Source: JAFAGX01 sp035623335 (GTDB lineage Bacteria; Acidobacteriota; Terriglobia; Terriglobales; Acidobacteriaceae). Taken from it: a stretch of DNA of 64,000 bases. The notes below the pieces were generated by a model. It did no database searches. It saw only the letters and a program-made list of their open reading frames with translations, and was not told the origin of the DNA. Position 1 is the stretch's first letter. The number at the start of each line of letters is the position of its first letter. Location of the stretch: NCBI GenBank assembly GCA_035623335.1, contig DASPTQ010000183.1:1-64000 (forward strand). Direction: 5' to 3'. Position numbers and translations under genes: made by a program. Below are positions 16,709-26,877 of the stretch, piece by piece.

Positions 16709-19168
16709 TTAGCTCAAGACGGAGTGGATCGTTTTCTCCTTGCGAAGCCAGGAAAGAACCACAAGGCTGCCGATGTAACATGCACAAGCCAACAGCAGAA
16801 CCATCCGGAATCCGAACATCATGCCGAGCATCAGCGCTACTATGGTGCCGATCACGGTGAAGAATCCGTTGACACCCCACGCCCAGGATCCCAAGGCCGA
16901 CGACCTCTGCATGGCCAGGCGGAGCCCGAGGGGAAAAGGAATGCCCAGTACGAATCCGAGCGGCGCGACTAAAAGCAGGGCAATCAAGATTCGCCAAGAA
17001 ATGCCCAATCCCAGACTGCTACGGAACACCGCCGGTGTAATGAGTGCCACCATGGGCACCAGAACAATCGCCCCCAGCAGCACCCGTTTCAGCACCCGCT
17101 CATCTTCCAGGTCCCATCTCCCGGCTGCACGTGATCCCATGCCGGTAGATATCAATAGTCCGGCCAGCACGACAGAGTAGGTGTAGATCGGTTGTCCGAG
17201 GAACAAGAGGAATCGTTGCAGCAAAGCAATCTCCACCATGATGAAGCCGAGCCCAAGGGCCGCGAAATAGCCGAGCCAGCCCCACTGCCCTTCGCGCTGA
17301 AGACCGCGGCGGTCCAACAAAGACAGCGGCAAAAGGATGCAGAGGCCAGCCAGGAAAGCCGACTGCAGCAAAAGAATCAGTAGAGTGACTTCCGCAATGG
17401 GCCGATCCTCGAGGGCCATCCTCGCGCCCATCGGTTGTTTCTGGGAAAACAAATCGACGACCGTGTTCCACCGTATTCTGCTCCATCGTGTGTGCTGGTT
17501 GAAGAACGGCTTGTCATCGGTCGCGGCCTCCAGCTGCGAATCGTTGTTTCCAAGTACTTCTTCGAGCTGTGCCGCGCCGACGATCTTCGCCGACAAGCTG
17601 TCTGCCGGGCGCTCGTCCGGCGCGTACAGCACCTTGACGGTGGGAGCGTCCGGCCCGGAACCGGCATCCGCCTTCAGGATTTCTCGAATCTGCCTCAGCT
17701 CTTCAGCATGGAACTCGCTTTTCTTCAGCAGGAAGCCGGCTGTAAACGGTAGGCGGCCTGGCGCCTCGACGCGTTCCACTTGGCTGAACGCGAACACATG
17801 CTGGTCGATCGGCCCCATTCCCCGCCCGGTAAATACCTCTCGTGCGGTCGAAACCAGCCGGGGAATTTGGAACTCGGGCCGGGTGAAGAAGATGGCGCCA
17901 TCCGGAGCGAGGTGGTCGAGGTAATCTTCAAACGCCTCGCGGGTCAACACGTAATTCTCCGCCAGGCTTAGGGCCCCGGATGCCAGCGCCGCATTGCTGA
18001 TGGTGTGGACTGAAATGATCGCGTCATACTTTTCCGAGGATCGGCGCACAAAGCTCCGACCTTCGTCTGTAATCAAATGCACTTCAGGTTGGTGGTAGAG
18101 GTTGCCCCAAAAATCGTTCATTCGATTCGCGACGATGTCGTTGATGATGGGATTGATCTCGACTGCCGTAATCGAAGTGGCGTGCGCTCTTAGTCCGGCA
18201 AGTACCTGATCCCCTCCGCCAGGCCCAATGATCAGAATCTTCGGGTTCGCTTTGCCCACGTAGGCGATCATCGAGAGCTGCTCGACCTGTTCTGGGTGCT
18301 CGGCCATAGTTCTACGCACGTCTGGCCTGAGGTCGCTGATGCCGGTGGCCGCCGTTCCGGCGTCAATGACCATCAACCTGGCTGCGGGGTCTTTGCCCTT
18401 CGGTGGATATTCAATAACCTGTACGAGCGACAAAGTGTTCCAGGCTGAATAAATGGGCTGGATGCTTCTCCCACTCTTGTTCGCGCTCACGCGGATGGGG
18501 ATGACCCGTTCGCCATAGAAACTTGCCCCCAGCAACGCTAGGGAAGTAACGGCGGCGGCCATCACCAGGATGCGCCGCGACCCCCAGGCAAAACAAACGG
18601 CTGACAGCGCTCCAACGAACCCTGCCACCAGCACGCTTCCTGTCCCGCCGAATCGCGGTATGACCAGCGCGATTAACCCACATCCGACGCCCGCCCCGAC
18701 CAAGTCGTATCCATAAAGGCGGTTAATGTCCTTCGATCCTCGTGTCAGCAACAGGGAAATCGCCAGGCCCGAGCAAAAAAATGGCAACGCCACCAGGAGG
18801 AAATAAATCAACATGTACAAGAACTGCCAGTGATCGACGGCCACCGAAAAAGGAGCAATCGGTACTCGCTGCATACACCAAAAGCCGAATACCACAGACA
18901 GGGCGAAGGCTACGCTCGAAACTCCGAGTGCGGTGTTTAGATCTTTTCGCTCCCGAAGCCCGGTCCAAACCGCGAGGGTTACGCCGGAAGCGCCGAAGCC
19001 CAGCAATGCCGTCGATATCACCAAAAACCCGAAGTGATACCACAAGGACACCGAGAGCACTCGCGTCAATCCAAGTTCCAGCAGAAGGGTAGCCAATGAG
19101 AGGCAGAACAATCCCGCAAAATGTTGTGTCTTGACGGGTTCGAAGTCTGCGGTAGTAGCGAGTGCCAT
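16709..19168 (-). CDS. Polytopic membrane protein with spermidine-synthase-like methyltransferase-fold domain
   Basis: An ~819-residue protein (ATG at 19168 with GAGG upstream; a GTG at 19180 is also in frame). About 7 TM helices at the N terminus (from GLFCLSLATLLLELGL) are followed by a soluble Rossmann domain with 'NPKILIIGPGGGDQVLAGLRAHATSI..VEINPIINDIV', the nucleotide-binding fold of spermidine synthase. Five or so more TM helices close the C terminus. The acidic residue after the GGGD motif of true aminopropyltransferases is partly kept, but the membrane context suggests another small-molecule transferase or sensor. Such fusions are common in Acidobacteriota and Deltaproteobacteria and have no settled role. 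Confidence 0.8.
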   Translation of the reverse strand: MALATTADFEPVKTQHFAGLFCLSLATLLLELGLTRVLSVSLWYHFGFLVISTALLGFGASGVTLAVWTGLRERKDLNTALGVSSVAFALSVVFGFWCMQRVPIAPFSVAVDHWQFLYMLIYFLLVALPFFCSGLAISLLLTRGSKDINRLYGYDLVGAGVGCGLIALVIPRFGGTGSVLVAGFVGALSAVCFAWGSRRILVMAAAVTSLALLGASFYGERVIPIRVSANKSGRSIQPIYSAWNTLSLVQVIEYPPKGKDPAARLMVIDAGTAATGISDLRPDVRRTMAEHPEQVEQLSMIAYVGKANPKILIIGPGGGDQVLAGLRAHATSITAVEINPIINDIVANRMNDFWGNLYHQPEVHLITDEGRSFVRRSSEKYDAIISVHTISNAALASGALSLAENYVLTREAFEDYLDHLAPDGAIFFTRPEFQIPRLVSTAREVFTGRGMGPIDQHVFAFSQVERVEAPGRLPFTAGFLLKKSEFHAEELRQIREILKADAGSGPDAPTVKVLYAPDERPADSLSAKIVGAAQLEEVLGNNDSQLEAATDDKPFFNQHTRWSRIRWNTVVDLFSQKQPMGARMALEDRPIAEVTLLILLLQSAFLAGLCILLPLSLLDRRGLQREGQWGWLGYFAALGLGFIMVEIALLQRFLLFLGQPIYTYSVVLAGLLISTGMGSRAAGRWDLEDERVLKRVLLGAIVLVPMVALITPAVFRSSLGLGISWRILIALLLVAPLGFVLGIPFPLGLRLAMQRSSALGSWAWGVNGFFTVIGTIVALMLGMMFGFRMVLLLACACYIGSLVVLSWLRKEKTIHSVLS

Positions 19169-19351
19169 AGGCCGTCCCACCTCGCGATTAGCGGTTATGG
19201 TAGCAGGAATAGTTTGCTCGGGCTGCGGGCCTGCTCAGAAGTTATGGTGTCGTCTTATCGCGATTAGTAAGGTGAAGTCTTAGTGCCAGTCGGCTTGCGG
19301 AAAGCAAGTTTTGCACCTGAATCGACCGTCAAACCAGACCACTACGAATCT

Positions 19352-20374
19352 CTAGAAGCGCTTCCTTACAGGCTCTTTCTCTATGGCGGAGAAAACCTCT
19401 TTGGCCGCGATTACGGTGTTCGAGTGAATGGTCACGGTATCTTCCACCCGCAGAGCGTATCCCCCGGCAAAGGTCACCATAACCGGAATGTCACGGGCGT
19501 GGGCCACCCGAAACACAAGTTCATCGCGACGTTTGAGGCCTTCGATGGTCAGTGCCAGCCCGCCCAGTTGGTCCTCGTGGTAGGGATCGGCCCCTGCGAT
19601 GTAACACAGCAAGTCCGGTTCAAACTGGCGAAGCCCCGAGCTCAAGGCATGATCCAACCATCCCAGATACTCCTCGTCCCCGATTTCGTCGGGCAGATCC
19701 ACATCGATCGAGGAGGGAGGTTTCGCAACCGGGTAGTTGTGCTCCTGGTGGAGGGAGATGGTGAACACTTCTCCGGCGTGTGCGTTGCGCAGTTTGGCCT
19801 GAGTTGCCTGACCGAGCAGTGGCGGGCCTGTCGAGGGCAGTGGTGAGGCGGGAACGCGCACGCCGGCAAAGATGGCGGCCGTACCGTTGCCGTGATGGAC
19901 ATCGCAATCCACCGTCATCGCATTGCGAATCTTGTCGTCGCGCTGCATGCGGCGAATGGCGACGGCAACGTCATGGATCATGCAGAAGCCCTCGCCGTGG
20001 TCTGGGAACGCGTGATGAAAGCCTCCCCCGATATTGAACGCAACCCGATCCCGAAGGGCGTAGTCGGCCGCCAGAATCGACCCTCCCGCTGCCAGCCAGA
20101 AGGCCCGTACTAACTCGGGAGAAAAGGGAATCTCGAGCTGGAGTTCCTCGTGCGCCGAAAGTGTGCCGGTCTTGAGTTTTTTCACGTAGGGCGGGGTATG
20201 GACCAGCAGAATGTCTCCGTCGGTTGCCGGTTGCGGCGCCACAAAGTCGCTCGCTTCGGCAACTCCCGTCTGCAGCAGACGCTTGTGCACCCGCTGATAC
20301 TTTTCCGCCGGGAAAACATGCGCCCCGATCGGCAGATAGTAGTCGTCGCTGTAGACCAGTTTGAACGGGAGCAT
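19352..20374 (-). CDS. Histone deacetylase-family (acetoin utilization type) amidohydrolase
   Basis: 340-residue zinc hydrolase of the arginase/deacetylase fold. Signatures: general-base His pair in GGGFHHAFPDHGEGFC (H120/H121), zinc ligands in TVDCDVHHGNGT (D158, H160) with a further Asp in YIAGADPYHEDQLGG, and the GGY transition-state tyrosine in TFAGGYAL. Bacterial members deacetylate acetylpolyamines, small amides or proteins (AcuC-like). It lies just after the spermidine-synthase-like membrane protein gene on the same strand, with 183 bp between them. That is suggestive of polyamine chemistry but not proof. Confidence 0.9.
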   Translation of the reverse strand: MLPFKLVYSDDYYLPIGAHVFPAEKYQRVHKRLLQTGVAEASDFVAPQPATDGDILLVHTPPYVKKLKTGTLSAHEELQLEIPFSPELVRAFWLAAGGSILAADYALRDRVAFNIGGGFHHAFPDHGEGFCMIHDVAVAIRRMQRDDKIRNAMTVDCDVHHGNGTAAIFAGVRVPASPLPSTGPPLLGQATQAKLRNAHAGEVFTISLHQEHNYPVAKPPSSIDVDLPDEIGDEEYLGWLDHALSSGLRQFEPDLLCYIAGADPYHEDQLGGLALTIEGLKRRDELVFRVAHARDIPVMVTFAGGYALRVEDTVTIHSNTVIAAKEVFSAIEKEPVRKRF

Positions 20375-20510
20375 GGAGAAAACTCGCTTCCATCATACTC
20401 GATCCTTTGGCGGGCGGTTCGAGAGCGGGATAGCTACCCCCATTGCGCGGCTTTCCTGCCAGCCCGGGCTGGGTAGGCTTTTCCGTCGTAAAGGACAGTG
20501 GAGGCTGGCT

Positions 20511-22214
20511 TCACAGTGGAGGGAGCGCGACCTTCTGCTGAATACCCCGGCCTTCTACGATGGTGTAGATGAAATCGGCGGGAATGTCGACGAGCGGCTC
20601 GCGCCGCCCGCTCGGCCATCGGATCTCGACCTCGTCCATGCGAGTGGCGCTACCGAGGCCGAAGTGCAATCGCGGGTCGTTCTGCGAAAGATAGCTTCCA
20701 CCGCCCCGAACTTCACTCATTTGGACCAGCTTGCCTGCCTTCACGGTGACGCGCGCTCCGATGGCCGACCTATTGCTCGCCGTGCCCACCAGGCGCAATA
20801 GCACGCGATGACTCTTGGTCGCCGTCTCATTCAGCAGCAAGGTGGGAGGCTCACCGGTGTTTAGAATGACCATGTCAACCTTGCCGTCATTGTTGATGTC
20901 GCCGAAGGCCACACCCCGTCGCGACGCTGGCGGGAAGTCGGCGAGTACCGGGGAGAGATCTTCAAAGGTCCCGTCCTGACGGTTGCGAAACAGTTGCATA
21001 GGCTGGCGATAAGGGACGCTGCCGTGGACTTGGTCCATTTGCGGGTAGACGTGACCGTTGACCAGGAACAGATCCAGCCAGCCGTCGTTGTCCACGTCGA
21101 AAAATCCCGTTCCCCAGCCCACCCACGGGTAGGTGGGACGGGCCAGTTTGGCGGCGTAGCTCACATCGGCGAATCCTCGCGTCCCCAAATTGTGATAGAG
21201 CTCGTCCGGCTGGTCCGTGAAGTTGGTTACGAACAGAGAGAAACGTCCCTCGTGCAGATAGTCTCCCCAATCGACCCCCATCGATCCGTACTCGAGGCCA
21301 TCGCTGCTCAACGCAACTCCCGAGAGCATACCGACCTCTTCGAAGGTGCCGTTGTGTTGGTTGTGATACAGGTAGTTGGGACCGGAATCGTTGGCCACGA
21401 ACAGATCCGGCCAGCCATCATTGTCGTAATCCGACCAACTGACTCCCAGCCCGTAATTTTTGCTAGGGTCGTCCACCCCGGCCTTCTTCGAGACCTCTTC
21501 AAACGTCCCGTCGCCGCGATTGTGAAACAGCAGATCGGATTCCCCCAGCATGCCCCAGGGTCCGCATTGCACGGGAATTCCCTTGAAGCTGCAGTTCTTC
21601 ACGTTGTTGCCGAAGTTGGGGAGCTGGTGCATATCGAAGTGCACGTAGCGGGACACAAACAGATCCACATGGCCATCGCGATCATAATCGCCCCAGGCGG
21701 CGCCCGTGCTGAACCCACCTCCCCCCACCCCCGCTTTCTCGGTTACATCTTCAAACTTGCAATTCCCCAGATTGTGATAGAGAACGTTGCCGCCGTAACC
21801 GGTGACATAGATGTCGGACAGACCATCATTGTCGTAATCGGCTACCGCCACGCCCATTCCCCAACCCTTGCGGGTGAGACCGGCAGATTTCGTGATATCG
21901 GTGAACTCGAAACCCTCATTCTGGTGATAGAGCGTGATCATGAGATCGCCACCCTGCTGATAGCGTTCGACGGTCGAACCATTCACCATGAGGATGTCGA
22001 GCTGGCCGCGGTTATCGCAATCAATCAGGCCAACGCCGCCGCTCATCGATTCCACGATGTAGTGCTTTTCCGGAGACGAGATGTGCGAGACCGAAAGCCC
22101 AACTTGCTTGGCAACATCGCGGAATTTGGGAAGCGGGGAGGGTGAGGGTGGAACCTGGGCAAAGGTCAGCCAAACCAGGAGCCATCCCAACCCGGCGTAG
22201 ACCAGTCGACGCAT
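20511..22214 (-). CDS. Exported FG-GAP repeat / ASPIC-UnbV (CRTAC1-like) protein
   Basis: 567 residues from the ATG at 22214, which places a signal peptide (MRRLVYAGLGWLLVWLTFAQ) at the N terminus. The body is a beta-propeller of VCBS/FG-GAP repeats with calcium-binding loops such as DYDNDGLSDIYVTG, DYDRDGHVDLFVS and DVDNDGWLDLFLVNG. The last ~100 residues are an ASPIC/UnbV domain ('SNRSAIGARVTV', 'EVRGGGSYLSQNDPRLHFGLG', 'EIRWPSG'). Such proteins are abundant in Acidobacteriota and Planctomycetota and probably mediate extracellular adhesion or substrate capture. Gene is monocistronic. Confidence 0.92.
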   Translation of the reverse strand: MRRLVYAGLGWLLVWLTFAQVPPSPSPLPKFRDVAKQVGLSVSHISSPEKHYIVESMSGGVGLIDCDNRGQLDILMVNGSTVERYQQGGDLMITLYHQNEGFEFTDITKSAGLTRKGWGMGVAVADYDNDGLSDIYVTGYGGNVLYHNLGNCKFEDVTEKAGVGGGGFSTGAAWGDYDRDGHVDLFVSRYVHFDMHQLPNFGNNVKNCSFKGIPVQCGPWGMLGESDLLFHNRGDGTFEEVSKKAGVDDPSKNYGLGVSWSDYDNDGWPDLFVANDSGPNYLYHNQHNGTFEEVGMLSGVALSSDGLEYGSMGVDWGDYLHEGRFSLFVTNFTDQPDELYHNLGTRGFADVSYAAKLARPTYPWVGWGTGFFDVDNDGWLDLFLVNGHVYPQMDQVHGSVPYRQPMQLFRNRQDGTFEDLSPVLADFPPASRRGVAFGDINNDGKVDMVILNTGEPPTLLLNETATKSHRVLLRLVGTASNRSAIGARVTVKAGKLVQMSEVRGGGSYLSQNDPRLHFGLGSATRMDEVEIRWPSGRREPLVDIPADFIYTIVEGRGIQQKVALPPL

Positions 22215-22290
22215 GTGTGTCAAAGATTCTACCGTAGGGCAAGCCACCCTCGTGAGGTTGGCACCTGCCACCCGGGCGAAGCCGAAGTTG

Positions 22291-25200
22291 TTAGCGGGCT
22301 ATCTTCACTCCCCGCGCCTCGCGCCAGCCTTCAATGATTAAATAAAGCACGGGAATGAAGAACAGGTTCAGCAGGGTGGACATGATCATTCCGCCGAACA
22401 CTGTGGTGCCTACCGAATGGCGCCCTTCCTGGCCGGCGCCGTGCGCCACCATCAGGGGAATGACGCCCAGGATGAAGGCGAACGAGGTCATCAGAATCGG
22501 GCGCAAACGAATGCGGGCGGCTTCTAGGGTTGCTTCGATCAGTGGCTTACCCTGCTCCCGCAACTGCTCGGCGAATTCGACAATCAGAATGGCGTTCTTA
22601 CTGGCCAGGCCTACCAGCATCACCAGTCCAATTTGGCAATAGACGTCATTTTCGAGGCCGCGCCAAGATTGGGCGAGAAGCGCCCCCAGCATCGCCATGG
22701 GCACCGCCAGCAACACGATGAAGGGCAACACAAAGCTTTCGTACTGTGCGGAAAGAGTCAGATAGACGACCAGCACTCCCAGGCTGAACAGAATTAGAGT
22801 CGTGCGTCCCGAGGCTAGCTCTTCGAGAGAAATGCCGCTCCATTCGTAACTGAATCCCTGGGGCAGGACTCTTTTGCTCAAATCTTCCATCGTGCTAATC
22901 GCCTGACCGGAACTGAATTGGGGGGCGGCAGAACCGTCAATCTCGACGGCGCGAAACAAATTGTAGTGGTTGATGACGGGCGGCGAGGTGGTCTGGGAAA
23001 GGCTGACCAGATTATCGAGCGGGATCATGGCGCTGCGATCGGAGCGCACATAGTATTGGCCGATGTCCTGAGGCTCGGCGCGGAACTGTTTGTCGGCCTG
23101 CACGTAAACCCGATAAGAGCGGTTGTTGAAGTTGAAATCATTAACATACGCCGAACCCATATACACGCCCAGGGTGTCGGTGACCTGCTGCAAAGGAACG
23201 TGCAGGCTCTTGGCTTTTTCCCGGTCGATGGTGACCAGGAACTGAGGGTCGTTGGCCGTGAAGGTACTGAACAGGTCGGTCAGTTGGGGGCGCGTCCCTC
23301 CTTGCCGCATAATTTCCTGCACCACACTGGCGAGCTCTTGCGGCGTATGCGCCCCCTGATCCTCAATCTCGAATTGAAAACCGCCCAGGGCGGCGAGGCC
23401 CTCCACGGCGGGAGGCAAAAATGGGACCACGATCGCGCCGGAGATCGAGAACAATTGCCCGCGGAGCCGATTGATCACCGCGTTGGCAGAATGCTCGGGA
23501 CCCCGGCGCCGGGAATAATCCTTGAGCCCGGCAAACACCACGCCCTGATTGGGAGCAGCTCCCCCCGCGGCGCCCCCGCCCGCCACCGCGAAGATACTGT
23601 CGACATCGATATCCTTCCGCAAGATTTCGCTCACTTGCTCCACGATGCTCCGGCTGTACTGCATGGAAGCGGCCGGAGGGGCCTGGATGGCCACAATCAG
23701 CCATCCTTGATCCTCGTCGGGCAAGAACGCCCTGGGCACACGCTCGAACACCAAGAACGTGAGCCCCAGTCCGGCCACGAACAGAACCACGGCCACCCAG
23801 CGGAAACGCAGGAACGTCCGTAACGATCGTCGGTATCCGCTCGTCACCGCCGCCAACAGCTTATCTACCTGCCGGAAGAGCCAGATCTTCTGCCCTGCCT
23901 CTCGGCCGAGCAGAATCGCGGCCAGAGCGGGGCTCAGAGTCAGGGCGTTGAAGGCAGAGATGGCAATCGAGAATGCGATGGTGAGTGCGAATTGGCGGAA
24001 TAGGATGCCGGTGGTTCCCGGGAAAAACGCCACCGGCACAAAGACCGCAACCAAGACCAGCGAGGTCGCGATCACCGCCCCAGTCACTTCCTTCATAGCT
24101 TTGGAGGTGGCTTCTCTGGGGCTGACTTCGCCTTCTTGCAGATGGCGTTCGATGTTTTCGACGACCACGATGGCGTCATCGACCACCAGACCGGTCGCCA
24201 GCGTGATGCCGAACAGGGTGAGGGTATTGATGGAAAAGTTTAAGAGCTTGACGAAGGCGAAGGTACCAATCAGGGAGACGGGAATGGTGACGGAGGGAAT
24301 GATCGTACTGCGCCAATCCTCGAGGAACAGGAAGATGACCAAGATCACCAGCAGAATGGCTTCGATCAACGTGCCCAGCACGTCTTTGATCGATTCGCTG
24401 ACCACGTCGGTGGTGTCGAATGCGTTCTCCCATTTCATTCCGGGGGGGAACCGTTTGCCGAGCCGGTCGAGCGCCGCCAACGCTTTCCGGTCCACATCGA
24501 GCGAGTTGGCGGTGGAAAGCTGAGTGATGATAATTCCGACCGCCTCGTGACCGTTGTAGATTAGGTCGTTTCCGTAATCCTCCGCTCCCAGCTCCGCGCG
24601 CCCGACGTCTCGCAGCCGGACCAATGTGCCGTCCACATTGGTCTTGAGGATGATGTCCTCGAACTGGCTGGGTTCACTCAGCCGACCAATGGCACGCACA
24701 CTGATCTGGAATTGCTGTCCTACCTTGACCGGCGGCTGCCCTACCTGCCCGGCGGCGACTTCCACGTTCTGTTCCTCGAGCGCATTGACCACATCGGTGG
24801 CGGTGAGACCGCGGCTGGCCATGCGTACAGGATCGAGCCAGAGCCGCATGGAATATTTGCGCTCCCCCCACACAAAGACGTCGGCGACTCCCGGCACCCG
24901 CTTCAGAGCGTCACGGACATAGACGTCGAGATAGTTGCTCATGAACAGCGGAGTGTAGCGCCCGTCGGGAGAGTAGACAGCCGCACCAAGAACGAAATTC
25001 TCCGAAGACTTTGCCACCGTGACGCCGGTCGTCTTGACGGCCGCCGGCAGGCGCCCGAGAGCGGTGTTCACGCGATTTTCAATGTCGACGGCAGCCAAGT
25101 CGGGATCGCGGTCCAGTTCGAAGGTTGCCAGAATAGAGCTCGAACCATCGTTGCGGCTGGTCGAGGTCAAATACCTCATTCCCTGAGCGCCATTGATCTG

Positions 25201-25404
25201 CTGTTCGAGGGGAATGGTGACCGCCGATTCCACGGTTTGCGCACTGGCCCCGATATAAGCGCTGCTCACGGAGACCTGGGGAGGAGCCAGGTTGGGAAAT
25301 TGTGCGATGGGCAGAGTAGGAATCGCAACTGCGCCCGCCAGGATAATCAGCAGAGCGCAGACAGTCGCGAAAACCGGACGGTGTATGAAGAAATTAACAA
25401 ACAT
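22291..25404 (-). CDS. RND multidrug efflux permease, HAE1 type (AcrB/MexB-like)
   Basis: 1037-residue inner-membrane proton/drug antiporter with 12 predicted TM helices and two large periplasmic loops. It begins with the family's MFVNFFIHRPVFA. The proton-relay pair is present in TM4 (GLVVDDAIVVVENIERHL), as is the conserved 'GLASKNAILIVEFA' of TM10. Length and the ATVCALLIILAGAVAIPTLPIAQFP start are diagnostic for HAE1 rather than heavy-metal (CusA) pumps. It is the second gene of an operon with its adaptor, 32 bp downstream of it. No TolC-type outer-membrane gene is local. Confidence 0.96.
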   Translation of the reverse strand: MFVNFFIHRPVFATVCALLIILAGAVAIPTLPIAQFPNLAPPQVSVSSAYIGASAQTVESAVTIPLEQQINGAQGMRYLTSTSRNDGSSSILATFELDRDPDLAAVDIENRVNTALGRLPAAVKTTGVTVAKSSENFVLGAAVYSPDGRYTPLFMSNYLDVYVRDALKRVPGVADVFVWGERKYSMRLWLDPVRMASRGLTATDVVNALEEQNVEVAAGQVGQPPVKVGQQFQISVRAIGRLSEPSQFEDIILKTNVDGTLVRLRDVGRAELGAEDYGNDLIYNGHEAVGIIITQLSTANSLDVDRKALAALDRLGKRFPPGMKWENAFDTTDVVSESIKDVLGTLIEAILLVILVIFLFLEDWRSTIIPSVTIPVSLIGTFAFVKLLNFSINTLTLFGITLATGLVVDDAIVVVENIERHLQEGEVSPREATSKAMKEVTGAVIATSLVLVAVFVPVAFFPGTTGILFRQFALTIAFSIAISAFNALTLSPALAAILLGREAGQKIWLFRQVDKLLAAVTSGYRRSLRTFLRFRWVAVVLFVAGLGLTFLVFERVPRAFLPDEDQGWLIVAIQAPPAASMQYSRSIVEQVSEILRKDIDVDSIFAVAGGGAAGGAAPNQGVVFAGLKDYSRRRGPEHSANAVINRLRGQLFSISGAIVVPFLPPAVEGLAALGGFQFEIEDQGAHTPQELASVVQEIMRQGGTRPQLTDLFSTFTANDPQFLVTIDREKAKSLHVPLQQVTDTLGVYMGSAYVNDFNFNNRSYRVYVQADKQFRAEPQDIGQYYVRSDRSAMIPLDNLVSLSQTTSPPVINHYNLFRAVEIDGSAAPQFSSGQAISTMEDLSKRVLPQGFSYEWSGISLEELASGRTTLILFSLGVLVVYLTLSAQYESFVLPFIVLLAVPMAMLGALLAQSWRGLENDVYCQIGLVMLVGLASKNAILIVEFAEQLREQGKPLIEATLEAARIRLRPILMTSFAFILGVIPLMVAHGAGQEGRHSVGTTVFGGMIMSTLLNLFFIPVLYLIIEGWREARGVKIAR

Positions 25405-25436
25405 CGAAGAAAATCGGTCTACGGGAAACCTTACTC

Positions 25437-26561
25437 TTAGCTTTGTGGCACCACGGGTGCACCATCGACCAAGTACTGAATTCCCGACACAATCACTTTG
25501 TCGCCTGGCTTAATCCCCTCGAGCACCACGTAGTCATTGCCCACCATATTGCCGACGCGGAGCGGCTTCTGATGGGCTACCAGCTTGCCGCCCTGATCCT
25601 CCGCCACAAAGGCGAAATACTGGCCGCTCAGGCGCGACACCGCCAGGATGGGAACCACCGGTCCTTGCCGCACTCCCCAGATTACGCGGGCGCGAACGAA
25701 TTGCAGGTTCCGCAGCTTGTCTTCGTTGTTGGCGATTCGCGCCTTGAGCAGCACGGACTGCGTAGTATCGTCCACCTGAGGCGAAATGAAGCTGATACGG
25801 CTGTCGGCAATGACTTTGCCCTCGCCATCGACGATTTCGACCGCCATGTTTTTCTTGAGCTGGACAGAGCGCTCCACCGGAATGTACACGTAGGCTTCGA
25901 GGGTACCCGGCTGATCGATGGTGGTCAGTACCGTGCTGGTGGTGACTCGGTCGCCGACCCGCACGGGAATATCGCCGACCACGCCGGCGGTCAACGCCGT
26001 CACGCGATAATAATGGAGCTGTACCTGTTGTTCCTCGACCTGAGCACCCAGGGCCTGCAATTGGGCCCGGGCATTGTCGAGCGCGGTTCGCGCCTGGTCC
26101 AGGTCCTGCTTGGAATCAACTCCAGCCGCGGCCAGGGCACTGATCCGGTCGTATTGTTGCTGAGCCCATTTGAGGTTGGCTTCCTGTGCCGCCCGATTAT
26201 TCTCTTGCGTGTTCACCGTAGCTAGCTGTTTGGTGGGATCGATCTGCATCAAGACCGTATCCGGTGCAACGCGGTCGCCGGAGTGAACCCGGATCTCGGT
26301 GATATGACCCTCCACCTGGGGCATGACAATGGCGGAATCTCGCGATTTGAGCGTCGCCACATATTCCGTAGTATCGCGGATGGGAACCAGTTGCACGGCC
26401 TCGATCTTGACGGGAATGCCAGGAGGGCCTTGTGCCTGGGCATCTTTCAACGAGCTCGCTCGATTGCAGGCAGTTGAAAACAAAGCCAGGAGTAAGGACG
26501 ACAGTAAACCGGCGCCTAACCCCATGCGGTGCCGGCAGGGCGCACTCGCCTTTCTCGACAC
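25437..26561 (-). CDS. RND efflux periplasmic adaptor (AcrA/MexA-like lipoprotein)
   Basis: Membrane fusion protein partnering the downstream permease: biotinyl-lipoyl-like domain ('HITEIRVHSGDRVAPDTVLMQIDP'), alpha-helical hairpin (~95-170, 'QQYDRISALAAAGVDSKQDLDQARTALDNARAQLQAL'), then beta-barrel and membrane-proximal domain. The leader LLSSLLLALFSTAC ends with a likely lipobox, giving an inner-membrane lipoprotein. I prefer the GTG at 26561: GAGAGG-type sequence (complement of 26571-26580) lies 9 bases upstream, and the result is a normal signal peptide. The longer ATG at 26591 would place that Shine-Dalgarno inside the gene. 374 residues. Confidence 0.92.
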   Translation of the reverse strand: MSRKASAPCRHRMGLGAGLLSSLLLALFSTACNRASSLKDAQAQGPPGIPVKIEAVQLVPIRDTTEYVATLKSRDSAIVMPQVEGHITEIRVHSGDRVAPDTVLMQIDPTKQLATVNTQENNRAAQEANLKWAQQQYDRISALAAAGVDSKQDLDQARTALDNARAQLQALGAQVEEQQVQLHYYRVTALTAGVVGDIPVRVGDRVTTSTVLTTIDQPGTLEAYVYIPVERSVQLKKNMAVEIVDGEGKVIADSRISFISPQVDDTTQSVLLKARIANNEDKLRNLQFVRARVIWGVRQGPVVPILAVSRLSGQYFAFVAEDQGGKLVAHQKPLRVGNMVGNDYVVLEGIKPGDKVIVSGIQYLVDGAPVVPQS

Positions 26562-26814
26562 GGTCGTGGTCCTCTCCTCTATCGGAACCATGCGGTCGTT
26601 CGACTGGCTTGGGTACCCAAAACCAGGGACCGCTGTACCTAGATTAACGCAAGCACATTAGACTCGAAAATGAGGCGAATGTTATCGAGGAAAGGCAAGT
26701 TGGAGCGCAGGTCTGCTACATTGTTCGTGCCAGCCACGACCGCGGGGAACACGGCAGCGCTGCGGCTGGGGTTCGATCCGCTCGAACGGCAAAGGGATCC
26801 GGCAAGGGCCTTCC

Positions 26815-26849
26815 CGGTCTTGGTCCGGCTTGGACCTGCCGCAAGACCG
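26815..26849 (+). promoter_or_regulatory. Structured leader hairpin upstream of threonine aldolase
   Basis: CGGTCTTG (26815-26822) is perfectly complementary to CAAGACCG (26842-26849), and inside it GGTCC (26822-26826) pairs with GGACC (26832-26836). The two-tier stem ends 28 bases before the ATG of the aldolase, in the 300-bp divergent region shared with the efflux operon. It could be a regulatory RNA element or a protein-binding dyad. No known riboswitch class is recognised. Confidence 0.4.
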
Positions 26850-26877
26850 CGGTGAACTGGAGTTGGGCAGGAGGAGG

